Shown piece by piece: positions 32,847 through 45,229 of a stretch of DNA of 64,000 nucleotides. The translations under genes and the position numbers were made by a program. This DNA is from Urophycis tenuis (lineage: Eukaryota > Chordata > Actinopteri > Gadiformes > Phycidae). The stretch lies in assembly GCA_036785325.1 (NCBI GenBank), contig JAXIVH010000037.1, positions 3,404,689 to 3,468,688 of the forward strand. The letters run 5' to 3'. Below the pieces are notes generated by a model. It ran no database searches. It was not told where the DNA came from and saw only the letters and a program-made list of their open reading frames with translations. Each line of letters starts with the position of its first letter. Positions within the stretch are counted from its first letter, which is position 1.

Positions 32847-35521
32847 CTAGGTAGCCCTGGTTTGGCCAATCAGGGCCGGAGCTTGGTTCTTGTCCTCTGT
32901 TGGGTCCAGATGAACTAGCAGAAAACTGGGGTCACGAAGGACCGAGGCCAGCCGTGACAAAGCACTGCCTCCACGGTCCCCCAATGCAGCTATCCTCAGC
33001 GATGGGTGTCCAGACCTAGGAAAGACCAAGACCAGCCCCGACCAGCGGTGCCTTCCCAGTCGGTCCCAGGGTAGGAAAAGCCAAGGCCAGCCGCGACTAA
33101 GCACTGCCTCCCTGGCCCCTCCAGGACCCCATGCCGAACAGCCTGTTAATAACAATTCCTGTGCCCCATACACCGCGCGACTACAGAGATTGTGTAGGAA
33201 GTTGACCTTAGAGAAGACTCAATGGCTTACTTTCCTCACCCAAAACAACAATTTCTTGGGGTAGTCTATTCTCGCCGTAGGTACTTCGGTAATGGGTTTT
33301 TTTGTGAAAAGTTTTCCGGATGAAATGCATGCTGGGTAATTGTCTTCTTCCTCCAATATGTCAAGTGTAGGTTAAGGTTAGGGTAGATTTAGGGGTAGAG
33401 TTAGCAGTTAACCTTAACGTTAGGTTTGAAGTAAATGGGAGGGGTTGCGGTTAGGGTTAAGGTTAGGGCTGAGGTTAGGGTTAGGTATAAGGTTACGGTT
33501 TAGGGTTAAGGTTAGGGTTAAGGTTAGGGTTACGGTTAGGGCTAAGGTTAGGGCTAAGGTTAGAGTAAGGGTTAGGGTTAGCGTTACGGTTAGGGTAAGG
33601 TTAGGGTTAGGGTTAGAGGTTAGGGGTTAGGGGTTAGGGTTAAGATGAGGGCTGAGGTTAGGGTTAAGGTTAGGGCTGAGGTTAGGGTTAGGTTTAAGGT
33701 TAGGGATAAGGATAGGGTTGGGGTTACGGCTGAGATTGGGGTTAAGGTTAGGGTTGAGGTTAGGGTTAGTGTTATGGATAAGGTTAGGTTAAGTGTTAGG
33801 GCCAAGGTTAGGGTTAAGGTTATGGTTAAGATTAGGGTTAGGGCTAGAATTAGGGTTAGGGCTAAGGTTAGGGTTAGGGTTATGGCTGAGGTTAGGGTTA
33901 AGGTTAGGTTTGAGGTTAGTGTTAAGGTTAGGGCCAAGGTTAGGGTTAGGGTTAAGGTTAGGGTTAGGGCTAAGGTAAGGGTTAGGGTTATGGCTGAGGC
34001 TAGGGTTAGGGCTAAAGTTAGGGCAAAGGTTAGAGTTAGGGTTAGCGTTAGAGTTAGGGTAGGGTTAGTGTTGGAGGTTAGGGTAGGCTTAGGGTTAGAG
34101 TTAGAGTAGGGGTTAGGGTTAGAGTTAGAGTAGGGGTTAGGGTTAGTGTTAAGGCTAAGGTTAGGGGTTGAGGTTAGTGTTAAGATTAGGGCCAAGGTAA
34201 GGGTTAGTGTTAGGGTTGAGTTAGGGTTAGGGCTAAGGTTAGGCCTATGGTTAGGGTTGGGGTTGAGGTTATCCCTAGGGTTAGAGTTAGAGCTAGAGAT
34301 TGAGGAAGGTAGAGTCAAGGTGAGACAGTGAGTATATATATTTAATATATTTTTTTTTAGTAAATAAATACATCGAGAGACTCACAGCTGGAGTGGGTTT
34401 TAATCTTTGTATTCAAGGTTGTTCCTCCTCTTTTGATTCCTCGCTGGTGGTGCGTCGTCTCCACCTAGTGGTCGTTTTGTGAAGAAGAGTTATAGAAATA
34501 GAAATAGAAATACTCTATTGTTCCCAGGTTGGGAAATTGCATTAATAGGTAAGTAATAATAATAATAATAGGTAATTGCAATAGTTGGTAAGGTAATCTA
34601 TATTTAATTTATTTATTTATATTTGTATATTTATTTAGTCTATTTATTTATTCATTTTTGTTTATTTATTTATTTAGATAAAGAGGATCACAGCTGGAGT
34701 GAGTTTTTAGTCTTTGTGTTAAAGGCTGGTTGCCTTCTTTTGATTCTTCAGTGGTGGTCCATCGCCTCCATCTAGTGGTCGTTTTGTGAATAACAGTTGG
34801 TAAGGTAATATAAATGGGTTGTGTAGAGAGCCCGTTCTTTCGATGGCCCTGGCTCGGTTAGGTTCGTTAGAGTTATCTCGATGACCCCCCCCACCTCATC
34901 CAACGACTCGGTAGTTGAATAGGGGATCAAAGGCAGTTGCACTCGCCAATATCTAGTCATCCGCAGCTCTCTTTTCCCATATTACCAAGAATGAAGTAAA
35001 ACGAAATGGTTATCTGTCTTGTTGTGATATAACCGCTGATTTGGAGATATAGACTTGTTTTTCCTTTTCCCAAAGGTTTTCTTTGTTCCAAGATGGAGGT
35101 CAATCTAGTTTGATTGAAGGTACTTCCAATGCATTGGTATATTTACTTATTTGAATAAAGACGAGTCACAGCTGGAGTGAGACTTTTCTTTTCCATTTCT
35201 ATTTGAGTATAAACGTGCTATCGAAATATTAGGACACGTCATCAGTAGTGGACCCTGGGATCATAGGGTGTTTCTGGCCATTGTCACTATACACCCTCAC
35301 CCAAGGGAGGCCCCCCCGAGAGTGATCAATTCTCAAGGTGTGTCGTTTCCGAAATGGAATTGGTATTGGGTTTAAGCTTTTTCAAGGAGTGATCATTTGT
35401 TGAGGTAACGTCGAGGTAAGTAAAGGTAAGTAAAACACTTTTTAGGATACATTGTTTTGGTTATGGAGAGGAGGGGGCACATACTTACCCCCTGACCAGC
35501 ACAAACCAGTTGTTAACACCG
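32847..35521 (+). repeat. Unit U13 (class M, 2675 bp)
   Basis: Partner of U2, sharing the GC-block A at 33079. I found no difference between U13 and U2. CTCF-like cores are at 34458-34471 and 34765-34778. Confidence 0.97.
33369..34303 (+). repeat. Telomere-like tract, U13
   Basis: 935 bp, beta family, like U2. Confidence 0.97.
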
Positions 35522-37594
35522 CTAGGTAGCCCTGGTTTGGCCAATCAGGGCCGGAGCTTGGTTCTTGTCCTCTGTTGGGTCCAGATGAACTAGCAGAAAA
35601 CTGGGGTCACGAAGGACCGAGGCCAGCCGTGACAAAGCACTGCCTCCACGGTCCCCCAATGCAGCTATCCTCAGCGATGGGTGTCCAGACCTAGGAAAGA
35701 CCAAGACCAGCCCCGACCAGCGGTGCCTTCCCAGTCGGTCCCAGGGTAGGAAAGGCCAAGGCCAGCCGCGACTAAGCACTGCCTCCCTGGCCCCTCCAGG
35801 ACCCCATGCCGAACAGCCTGTTAATAACAATTCCTGTGCCCCATACACCGCGCGACTACAGAGATTGTGTAGGAAGTTGACCTTAGAGAAGACTCAATGG
35901 CTTACTTTCCTCACCCAAAACAACAATTTCTTGGGGTAGTCTATTCTCGCCGTAGGTACTTCGGTAATGGTTTTTTTTGTGAAAAGTTTTCCGGATGAAA
36001 TGCATGCTGGGTAATTGTCTTCTTCCTCCAATATGTCAAGTGTAGGTTAAGGTTAGGGTAGATTTAGGGGTAGAGTTAGCAGTTAACCTTAACGTTAGGT
36101 TTGAAGTAAATGGGAGGGGTTGCGGTTAGGGTTAAGGTTAGGGCTGAGGTTAGGGTTAGGTATAAGGTTACGGTTTAGGGTTAAGGTTAGGGTTAAGGTT
36201 AGGGTTACGGTTAGGGCTAAGGTTAGGGCTAAGGTTACAGTAAGGGTTAGGGTTAGCGTTACGGTTAGGGTAAGGTTAGGGTTAGGGTTAGAGGTTAGGG
36301 GTTAGGGGTTAGGGTTAAGATGAGGGCTGAGGTTAGGGTTAAGGTTAGGGCTGAGGTTAGGGTTAGGTTTAAGGTTAGGGATAAGGATAGGGTTGGGGTT
36401 ACGGCTGAGATTGGGGTTAAGGTTAGGGTTGAGGTTAGGGTTAGTGTTATGGATAAGGTTAGGTTAAGTGTTAGGGCCAAGGTTAGGGTTAAGGTTATGG
36501 TTAAGATTAGGGTTAGGGCTAGAATTAGGGTTAGGGCTAAGGTTAGGGTTAGGGTTATGGCTGAGGTTAGGGTTAAGGTTAGGTTTGAGGTTAGTGTTAA
36601 GGTAAGGGCCAAGGTTAGGGTTAGGGTTAAGGTTAGGGTTAGGGCTAAGGTAAGGGTTAGGGTTATGGCTGAGGCTAGGGTTAGGGCTAAAGTTAGGGTA
36701 AAGGTTAGAGTTAGGGTTAGCGTTAGAGTTAGGGTAGGGTTAGTGTTGGAGGTTAGGGTAGGCTTAGGGTTAGAGTTAGAGTAGGGGTTAGGGTTAGAGT
36801 TAGAGTAGGGGTTAGGGTTAGTGTTAAGGCTAAGGTTAGGGGTTGAGGTTAGTGTTAAGATTAGGGCCAAGGTAAGGGTTAGTGTTAGGGTTGAGTTAGG
36901 GTTAGGGCTAAGGTTAGGCCTATGGTTAGGGTTGGGTTCGTTAGAGTTATCTCGATGACCCCCCCCACCTCATCCAACGACTCGGTAGTTGAATAGGGGA
37001 TCAAAGGCAGTTGCACTCGCCAATATCTAGTCATCCGCAGCTCTCTTTTCCCATATTACCAAGAATGAAGTAAAACGAAATGGTTATCTGTCTTGTTGTG
37101 ATATAACCGCTGATTTGGAGATATAGACTTGTTTTTCCTTCTCCCAAAGGTTTTCTTTGTTCCAAGATGAAGGTCAATCTTGTTTGATTGAAGGTACTTC
37201 CAATGCATTGGTATATTTACTTATTTGAATAAAGACGAGTCACAGCTGGAGTGAGACTTTTCTATTCAATTTCTATTTGAGTATAAACGTGCTATCGAAA
37301 TATTAGGACACGTCATCAGTAGTGGACCCTGGGATCATAGGGTGTTTCTGGCCATTGTCACTATACACCCTCACCCAAGGGAGGCCCCCCCGAGAGTGAT
37401 CAATTCTCAAGGTGTGTCGTTTCCGAAATGGAATTGGTATTGGGTTTAAGCTTTTTTAGGAGTGATCATTTGTTGAGGTAACGTTGAGGTAAGTAAAGGT
37501 AAGTAAAACACTTTTTAGGATACATTGTTTTGGTTATGGAGAGGAGGGGGCACATACTTACCCCCTGACCAGCACAAACCAGTTGTTAACACCG
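35522..37594 (+). repeat. Unit U14 (class S, 2073 bp)
   Basis: Partner of U3. The deletion join is at 36936/36937. It shares the GGGTAAAGG hexamer near 36696. No CTCF-like core. Confidence 0.97.
36044..36936 (+). repeat. Telomere-like tract, U14
   Basis: 893 bp, mosaic like U3. Confidence 0.97.
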
Positions 37595-39674
37595 CTAGGT
37601 AGCCCTGGTTTGGCCAATCAGGGCCGGAGCTTGGTTCTTGTCCTCTGTTGGGTCCAGATGAACTAGCAGAAAACTGGGGTCACGAAGGACCGAGGCCAGC
37701 CGTGACAAAGCACTGCCTCCACGGTCCCCCAATGCAGCTATCCTCAGCGATGGGTGTCCAGACCTAGGAAAGACCAAGACCAGCCCCGACCAGCGGTGCC
37801 TTCCCAGTCGGTCCCAGGGTAGGAAAGGCCAAGGCCAGCCGCGACTAAGCACTGCCTCCCTGGCCCCTCCAGGACCCCATGCCGAACAGCCTGTTAATAA
37901 CAATTCCTGTGCCCCATACACCGCGCGACTACAGAGATTGTGTAGGAAGTTGACCTTAGAGAAGACTCAATGGCTTACTTTCCTCACCCAAAACAACAAT
38001 TTCTTGGGGTAGTCTATTCTCGCCGTAGGTACTTCGGTAATGGGTTTTTTTGTGAAAAGTTTTCCGGATGAAATGCATGCTGGGTAATTGTCTTCTTCCT
38101 CCAATATGTCAAGTGTAGGTTAAGGTTAGGGTAGATTTAGGGGTAGAGTTAGCAGTTAACCTTAACGTTAGGTTTGAAGTAAATGGGAGGGGTTGCGGTT
38201 AGGGTTAAGGTTAGGGCTGAGGTTAGGGTTAGGTATAAGGTTACGGTTTAGGGTTAAGGTTAGGGTTAAGGTTAGGGTTACGGTTAGGGCTAAGGTTAGG
38301 GCTAAGGTTAGAGTAAGGGTTAGGGTTAGCGTTACGGTTAGGGTAAGGTTAGGGTTAGGGTTAGAGGTTAGGGGTTAGGGGTTAGGGGTTAGGGTTAAGA
38401 TGAGGGCTGAGGTTAGGGTTAAGGTTAGGGCTGAGGTTAGGGTTAGGTTTAAGGTTAGGGATAAGGTTAGGGTTGGGGTTACGGCTGAGATTGGGGTTAA
38501 GGTTAGGGTTGAGGTTAGGGTTAGTGTTATGGATAAGGTTAGGTTAAGTGTTAGGGCCAAGGTTAGGGTTAAGGTTATGGTTAAGATTAGGGTTAGGGCT
38601 AGAATTAGGGTTAGGGCTAAGGTTAGGGTTAGGGTTATGGCTGAGGTTAGGGTTAAGGTTAGGTTTGAGGTTAGTGTTAAGGTAAGGGCCAAGGTTAGGG
38701 TTAGGGTTAAGGTTAGGGTTAGGGCTAAGGTTAGGGTTAGGGTTATGGCTGAGGCTAGGGTTAGGGCTAAAGTTAGGGCAAAGGTTAGAGTTAGGGTAAG
38801 CGTTAGAGTTAGGGTAGGGTTAGTGTTGGAGGTTAGGGTAGGCTTAGGGTTAGAGTTAGAGTAGGGGTTAGGGTTAGAGTTAGAGTAGGGGTTAGGGTTA
38901 GTGTTAAGGCTAAGGTTAGGGGTTGAGGTTAGTGTTAAGATTAGGGCCAAGGTAAGGGTTAGTGTTAGGGTTGAGTTAGGGTTAGGGCTAAGGTTAGGCC
39001 TATGGTTAGGGTTGGGTTCGTTAGAGTTATCTCGATGACCCCCCCCACCTCATCCAACGACTCGGTAGTTGAATAGGGGATCAAAGGCAGTTGCACTCGC
39101 CAATATCTAGTCATCCGCAGCTCTCTTTTCCCATATTACCAAGAATGAAGTAAAACGAAATGGTTATCTGTCTTGTTGTGATATAACCGCTGATTTGGAG
39201 ATATAGACTTGTTTTTCCTTTTCCCAAAGGTTTTCTTTGTTCCAAGATGAAGGTCAATCTTGTTTGATTGAAGGTACTTCCAATGCATTGGTATATTTAC
39301 TTATTTGAATAAAGACGAGTCACAGCTGGAGTGAGACTTTTCTATTCAATTTCTATTTGAGTATAAACGTGCTATCGAAATATTAGGACACGTCATCAGT
39401 AGTGGACCCTGGGATCATAGGGTGTTTCTGGCCATTGTCACTATACACCCTCACCCAAGGGAGGCCCCCCCGAGAGTGATCAATTCTCAAGGTGTGTCGT
39501 TTCCGAAATGGAATTGGTATTGGGTTTAAGCTTTTTTAGGAGTGATCATTTGTTGAGGTAACGTTGAGGTAAGTAAAGGTAAGTAAAACACTTTTTAGGA
39601 TACATTGTTTTGGTTATGGAGAGGAGGGGGCACATACTTACCCCCTGACCAGCACAAACCAGTTGTTAACACCG
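37595..39674 (+). repeat. Unit U15 (class S, 2080 bp)
   Basis: Partner of U4 with one extra 7 bp GGGGTTA copy near 38371-38390 (three instead of two). The deletion join is at 39016/39017. Confidence 0.97.
38117..39016 (+). repeat. Telomere-like tract, U15
   Basis: 900 bp, alpha family. Three GGGGTTA copies instead of two. Confidence 0.97.
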
Positions 39675-42449
39675 CTAGGTAGCCCTGGTTTGGCCAATCA
39701 GGGCCGGAGCTTGGTTCTTGTCCTCTGTTGGGTCCAGATGAACTAGCAGAAAACTGGGGTCACGAAGGACCGAGGCCAGCCGTGACAAAGCACTGCCTCC
39801 ACGGTCCCCCAATGCAGCTATCCTCAGCGATGGGTGTCCAGACCTAGGAAAGACCAAGACCAGCCCCGACCAGCGGTGCCTTCCCAGTCGGTCCCAGGGT
39901 AGGAAAGGCCAAGGCCAGCCGCGACTAAGCACTGCCTCCCTGGCCCCTCCAGGACCCCATGCCGAACAGCCTGTTAATAACAATTCCTGTGCCCCATACA
40001 CCGCGCGACTACAGAGATTGTGTAGGAAGTTGACCTTAGAGAAGACTCAATGGCTTACTTTCCTCACCCAAAACAACAATTTCTTGGGGTAGTCTATTCT
40101 CGCCGTAGGTACTTCGGTAATGGGTTTTTTTGTGAAAAGTTTTCCGGATGAAATGCATGCTGGGTAATTGTCTTCTTCCTCCAATATGTCAAGTGTAGGT
40201 TAAGGTTAGGGTAGATTTAGGGGTAGAGTTAGCAGTTAACCTTAACGTTAGGTTTGAAGTAAATGGGAGGGGTTGCGGTTAGGGTTAAGGTTAGGGCTGA
40301 GGTTAGGGTTAGGTATAAGGTTACGGTTTAGGGTTAAGGTTAGGGTTAAGGTTAGGGTTACGGTTAGGGCTAAGGTTAGGGCTAAGGTTAGAGTAAGGGT
40401 TAGGGTTAGCGTTACGGTTAGGGTAAGGTTAGGGTTAGGGTTAGAGGTTAGGGGTTAGGGGTTAGGGTTAAGATGAGGGCTGAGGTTAGGGTTAAGGTTA
40501 GGGCTGAGGTTAGGGTTAGGTTTAAGGTTAGGGATAAGGTTAGGGTTGGGGTTACGGCTGAGATTGGGGTTAAGGTTAGGGTTGAGGTTAGGGTTAGTGT
40601 TATGGATAAGGTTAGGTTAAGTGTTAGGGCCAAGGTTAGGGTTAAGGTTATGGTTAAGATTAGGGTTAGGGCTAGAATTAGGGTTAGGGCTAAGGTTAGG
40701 GTTAGGGTTATGGCTGAGGTTAGGGTTAAGGTTAGGTTTGAGGTTAGTGTTAAGGTAAGGGCCAAGGTTAGGGTTAGGGTTAAGGTTAGGGTTAGGGCTA
40801 AGGTTAGGGTTAGGGTTATGGCTGAGGCTAGGGTTAGGGCTAAAGTTAGGGCAAAGGTTAGAGTTAGGGTTAGCGTTAGAGTTAGGGTAGGGTTAGTGTT
40901 GGAGGTTAGGGTAGGCTTAGGGTTAGAGTTAGAGTAGGGGTTAGGGTTAGAGTTAGAGTAGGGGTTAGGGTTAGTGTTAAGGCTAAGGTTAGGGGTTGAG
41001 GTTAGTGTTAAGATTAGGGCCAAGGTAAGGGTTAGTGTTAGGGTTGAGTTAGGGTTAGGGCTAAGGTTAGGCCTATGGTTAGGGTTGGGGTTGAGGTTAT
41101 CCCTAGGGTTAGAGTTAGAGCTAGAGATTGAGTAAGGTAGAGTCAAGGTGAGACAGTCTGTACGGACTGAACTCACCCCCGCCGGATCGGGCTAGTACAC
41201 TCTATCTCCCACAACTCCCTCATTTCCATGAGGGAAGACAGGGGAGAAGAGATGGGAGGAGTATATATATTTAATATATTTTTTTTTAGTAAATAAATAC
41301 ATCGAGAGACTCACAGCTGGAGTGGGTTTTAATCTTTGTATTCAAGGTTGTTCCTCCTCTTTTGATTCCTCGCTGGTGGTGCGTCGTCTCCACCTAGTGG
41401 TCGTTTTGTGAAGAAGAGTTATAGAAATAGAAATAGAAATACTCTATTGTTCCCAGGTTGGGAAATTGCATTAATAGGTAAGTAATAATAATAATAATAG
41501 GTAATTGCAATAGTTGGTAAGGTAATCTATATTTAATTTATTTATTTATATTTGTATATTTATTTAGTCTATTTATTTATTCATTTTTGTTTATTTATTT
41601 ATTTAGATAAAGAGGATCACAGCTGGAGTGAGTTTTTAGTCTTTGTGTTAAAGGCTGGTTGCCTTCTTTTGATTCTTCAGTGGTGGTCCATCGCCTCCAT
41701 CTAGTGGTCGTTTTGTGAATAACAGTTGGTAAGGTAATATAAATGGGTTGTGTAGAGAGCCCGTTCTTTCGATGGCCCTGGCTCGGTTAGGTTCGTTAGA
41801 GTTATCTCGATGACCCCCCCCACCTCATCCAACGACTCGGTAGTTGAATAGGGGATCAAAGGCAGTTGCACTCGCCAATATCTAGTCATCCGCAGCTCTC
41901 TTTTCCCATATTACCAAGAATGAAGTAAAACGAAATGGTTATCTGTCTTGTTGTGATATAACCGCTGATTTGGAGATATAGACTTGTTTTTCCTTTTCCC
42001 AAAGGTTTTCTTTGTTCCAAGATGAAGGTCAATCTTGTTTGATTGAAGGTACTTCCAATGCATTGGTATATTTACTTATTTGAATAAAGACGAGTCACAG
42101 CTGGAGTGAGACTTTTCTATTCAATTTCTATTTGAGTATAAATGTGCTATCGAAATATTAGGACACGTCATCAGTAGTGGACCCTGGGATCATAGGGTGT
42201 TTCTGGCCATTGTCACTATACACCCTCACCCAAGGGAGGCCCCCCCGAGAGTGATCAATTCTCAAGGTGTGTCGTTTCCGAAATGGAATTGGTATTGGGT
42301 TTAAGCTTTTTTAGGAGTGATCATTTGTTGAGGTAACGTTGAGGTAAGTAAAGGTAAGTAAAACACTTTTTAGGATACATTGTTTTGGTTATGGAGAGGA
42401 GGGGGCACATACTTACCCCCTGACCAGCACAAACCAGTTGTTAACACCG
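39675..42449 (+). repeat. Unit U16 (class L, 2775 bp)
   Basis: Partner of U5. CTCF-like cores are at 41387-41400 and 41694-41707. It differs by a C-to-T change near 42143 (AAATGTGC against AAACGTGC). Confidence 0.97.
40197..41131 (+). repeat. Telomere-like tract, U16
   Basis: 935 bp, alpha family. Confidence 0.97.
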
Positions 42450-45229
42450 CTAGGTAGCCCTGGTTTGGCCAATCAGGGCCGGAGCTTGGTTCTTGTCCTC
42501 TGTTGGGTCCAGATGAACTAGCAGAAAACTGGGGTCACGAAGGACCGAGGCCAGCCGTGACAAAGCACTGCCTCCACGGTCCCCCAATGCAGCTATCCTC
42601 AGCGATGGGTGTCCAGACCTAGGAAAGACCAAGACCAGCCCCGACCAGCGGTGCCTTCCCAGTCGGTCCCAGGGTAGGAAAGGCCAAGGCCAGCCGCGAC
42701 TAAGCACTGCCTCCCTGGCCCCTCCAGGACCCCATGCCGAACAGCCTGTTAATAACAATTCCTGTGCCCCATACACCGCGCGACTACAGAGATTGTGTAG
42801 GAAGTTGACCTTAGAGAAGACTCAATGGCTTACTTTCCTCACCCAAAACAACAATTTCTTGGGGTAGTCTATTCTCGCCGTAGGTACTTCGGTAATGGGT
42901 TTTTTTGTGAAAAGTTTTCCGGATGAAATGCATGCTGGGTAATTGTCTTCTTCCTCCAATATGTCAAGTGTAGGTTAAGGTTAGGGTAGATTTAGGGGTA
43001 GAGTTAGCAGTTAACCTTAACGTTAGGTTTGAAGTAAATGGGAGGGATTGCGGTTAGGGTTAAGGTTAGGGCTGAGGTTAGGGTTAGGTATAAGGTTACG
43101 GTTTAGGGTTAAGGTTAGGGTTAAGGTTAGGGTTACGGTTAGGGCTAAGGTTAGGGCTAAGGTTAGAGTAAGGGTTAGGGTTAGCGTTACGGTTAGGGTA
43201 AGGTTAGGGTTAGGGTTAGAGGTTAGGGGTTAGGGTTAAGATGAGGGCTGAGGTTAGGGTTAAGGTTAGGGCTGAGGTTAGGGTTAGGTTTAAGGTTAGG
43301 GATAAGGTTAGGGTTGGGGTTACGGCTGAGATTGGGGTTAAGGTTAGGGTTGAGGTTAGGGTTAGTGTTATGGATAAGGTTAGGTTAAGTGTTAGGGCCA
43401 AGGTTAGGGTTAAGGTTATGGTTAAGATTAGGGTTAGGGCTAGAATTAGGGTTAGGGCTAAGGTTAGGGTTAGGGTTATGGCTGAGGTTAGGGTTAAGGT
43501 TAGGTTTGAGGTTAGTGTTAAGGTAAGGGCCAAGGTTAGGGTTAGGGTTAAGGTTAGGGTTAGGGCTAAGGTTAGGGTTAGGGTTATGGCTGAGGCTAGG
43601 GTTAGGGCTAAAGTTAGGGCAAAGGTTAGAGTTAGGGTTAGCGTTAGAGTTAGGGTAGGGTTAGTGTTGGAGGTTAGGGTAGGCTTAGGGTTAGAGTTAG
43701 AGTAGGGGTTAGGGTTAGAGTTAGAGTAGGGGTTAGGGTTAGTGTTAAGGCTAAGGTTAGGGGTTGAGGTTAGTGTTAAGATTAGGGCCAAGGTAAGGGT
43801 TAGTGTTAGGGTTGAGTTAGGGTTAGGGCTAAGGTTAGGCCTATGGTTAGGGTTGGGGTTGAGGTTATCCCTAGGGTTAGAGTTAGAGCTAGAGATTGAG
43901 TAAGGTAGAGTCAAGGTGAGACAGTCTGTACGGACTGAACTCACCCCCGCCGGATCGGGCTAGTACACTCTATCTCCCACAACTCCCTCATTTCCATGAG
44001 GGAAGACAGGGGAGAAGAGATGGGAGGAGTATATATATTTAATATATTTTTTTTTAGTTAATAAATACATCGAGAGACTCACAGCTGGAGTGGGTTTTAA
44101 TCTTTGTATTCAAGGTTGTTCCTCCTCTTTTGATTCCTCGCTGGTGGTGCGTCGTCTCCACCTAGTGGTCGTTTTGTGAAGAAGAGTTATAGAAATAGAA
44201 ATAGAAATACTCTATTGTTCCCAGGTTGGGAAATTGCATTAATAGGTAAGTAATAATAATAATAACAATAATAATAGGTAATTGCAATAGTTGGTAAGGT
44301 AATCTATATTTTATTTATTTATTTATATTTGTATATTTATTTAGTCTATTTATTTATTCATTTTTGTTTATTTATTTATTTAGATAAAGAGGATCACAGC
44401 TGGAGTGAGTTTTTAGTCTTTGTGTTAAAGGCTGGTTGCCTTCTTTTGATTCTTCAGTGGTGGTCCATCGCCTCCATCTAGTGGTCGTTTTGTGAATAAC
44501 AGTTGGTAAGGTAATATAAATGGGTTGTGTAGAGAGCCCGTTCTTTCGATGGCCCTGGCTCGGTTAGGTTCGTTAGAGTTATCTCGATGACCCCCCCCCC
44601 ACCTCATCCAACGACTCGGTAGTTGAATAGGGGATCAAAGGCAGTTGCACTCGCCAATATCTAGTCATCCGCAGCTCTCTTTTCCCATATTACCAAGAAT
44701 GAAGTAAAACGAAATGGTTATCTGTCTTGTTGTGATATAACCGCTGATTTGGAGATATAGACTTGTTTTTCCTTTTCCCAAAGGTTTTCTTTGTTCCAAG
44801 ATGAAGGTCAATCTAGTTTGATTGAAGGTACTTCCAATGCATTGGTATATTTACTTATTTGAATAAAGACGAGTCACAGCTGGAGTGAGACTTTTCTTTT
44901 CCATTTCTATTTGAGTATAAACGTGCTATCGAAATATTAGGACACGTCATCAGTAGTGGACCCTGGGATCATAGGGTGTTTCTGGCCATTGTCACTATAC
45001 ACCCTCACCCAAGGGAGGCCCCCCCGAGAGTGATCAATTCTCAAGGTGTGTCGTTTCCGAAATGGAATTGGTATTGGGTTTAAGCTTTTTCAAGGAGTGA
45101 TCATTTGTTGAGGTAACGTCGAGGTAAGTAAAGGTAAGTAAAACACTTTTTAGGATACATTGTTTTGGTTATGGAGAGGAGGGGGCACATACTTACCCCC
45201 TGACCAGCACAAACCAGTTGTTAACACCG
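42450..45229 (+). repeat. Unit U17 (class L, 2780 bp)
   Basis: Partner of U6, sharing the GGGATTGCGG variant near 43043, the single 7 bp GGGGTTA copy and the expanded TAA tract. CTCF-like cores are at 44155-44168 and 44471-44484. Confidence 0.97.
42972..43899 (+). repeat. Telomere-like tract, U17
   Basis: 928 bp, alpha family, like U6. Confidence 0.97.
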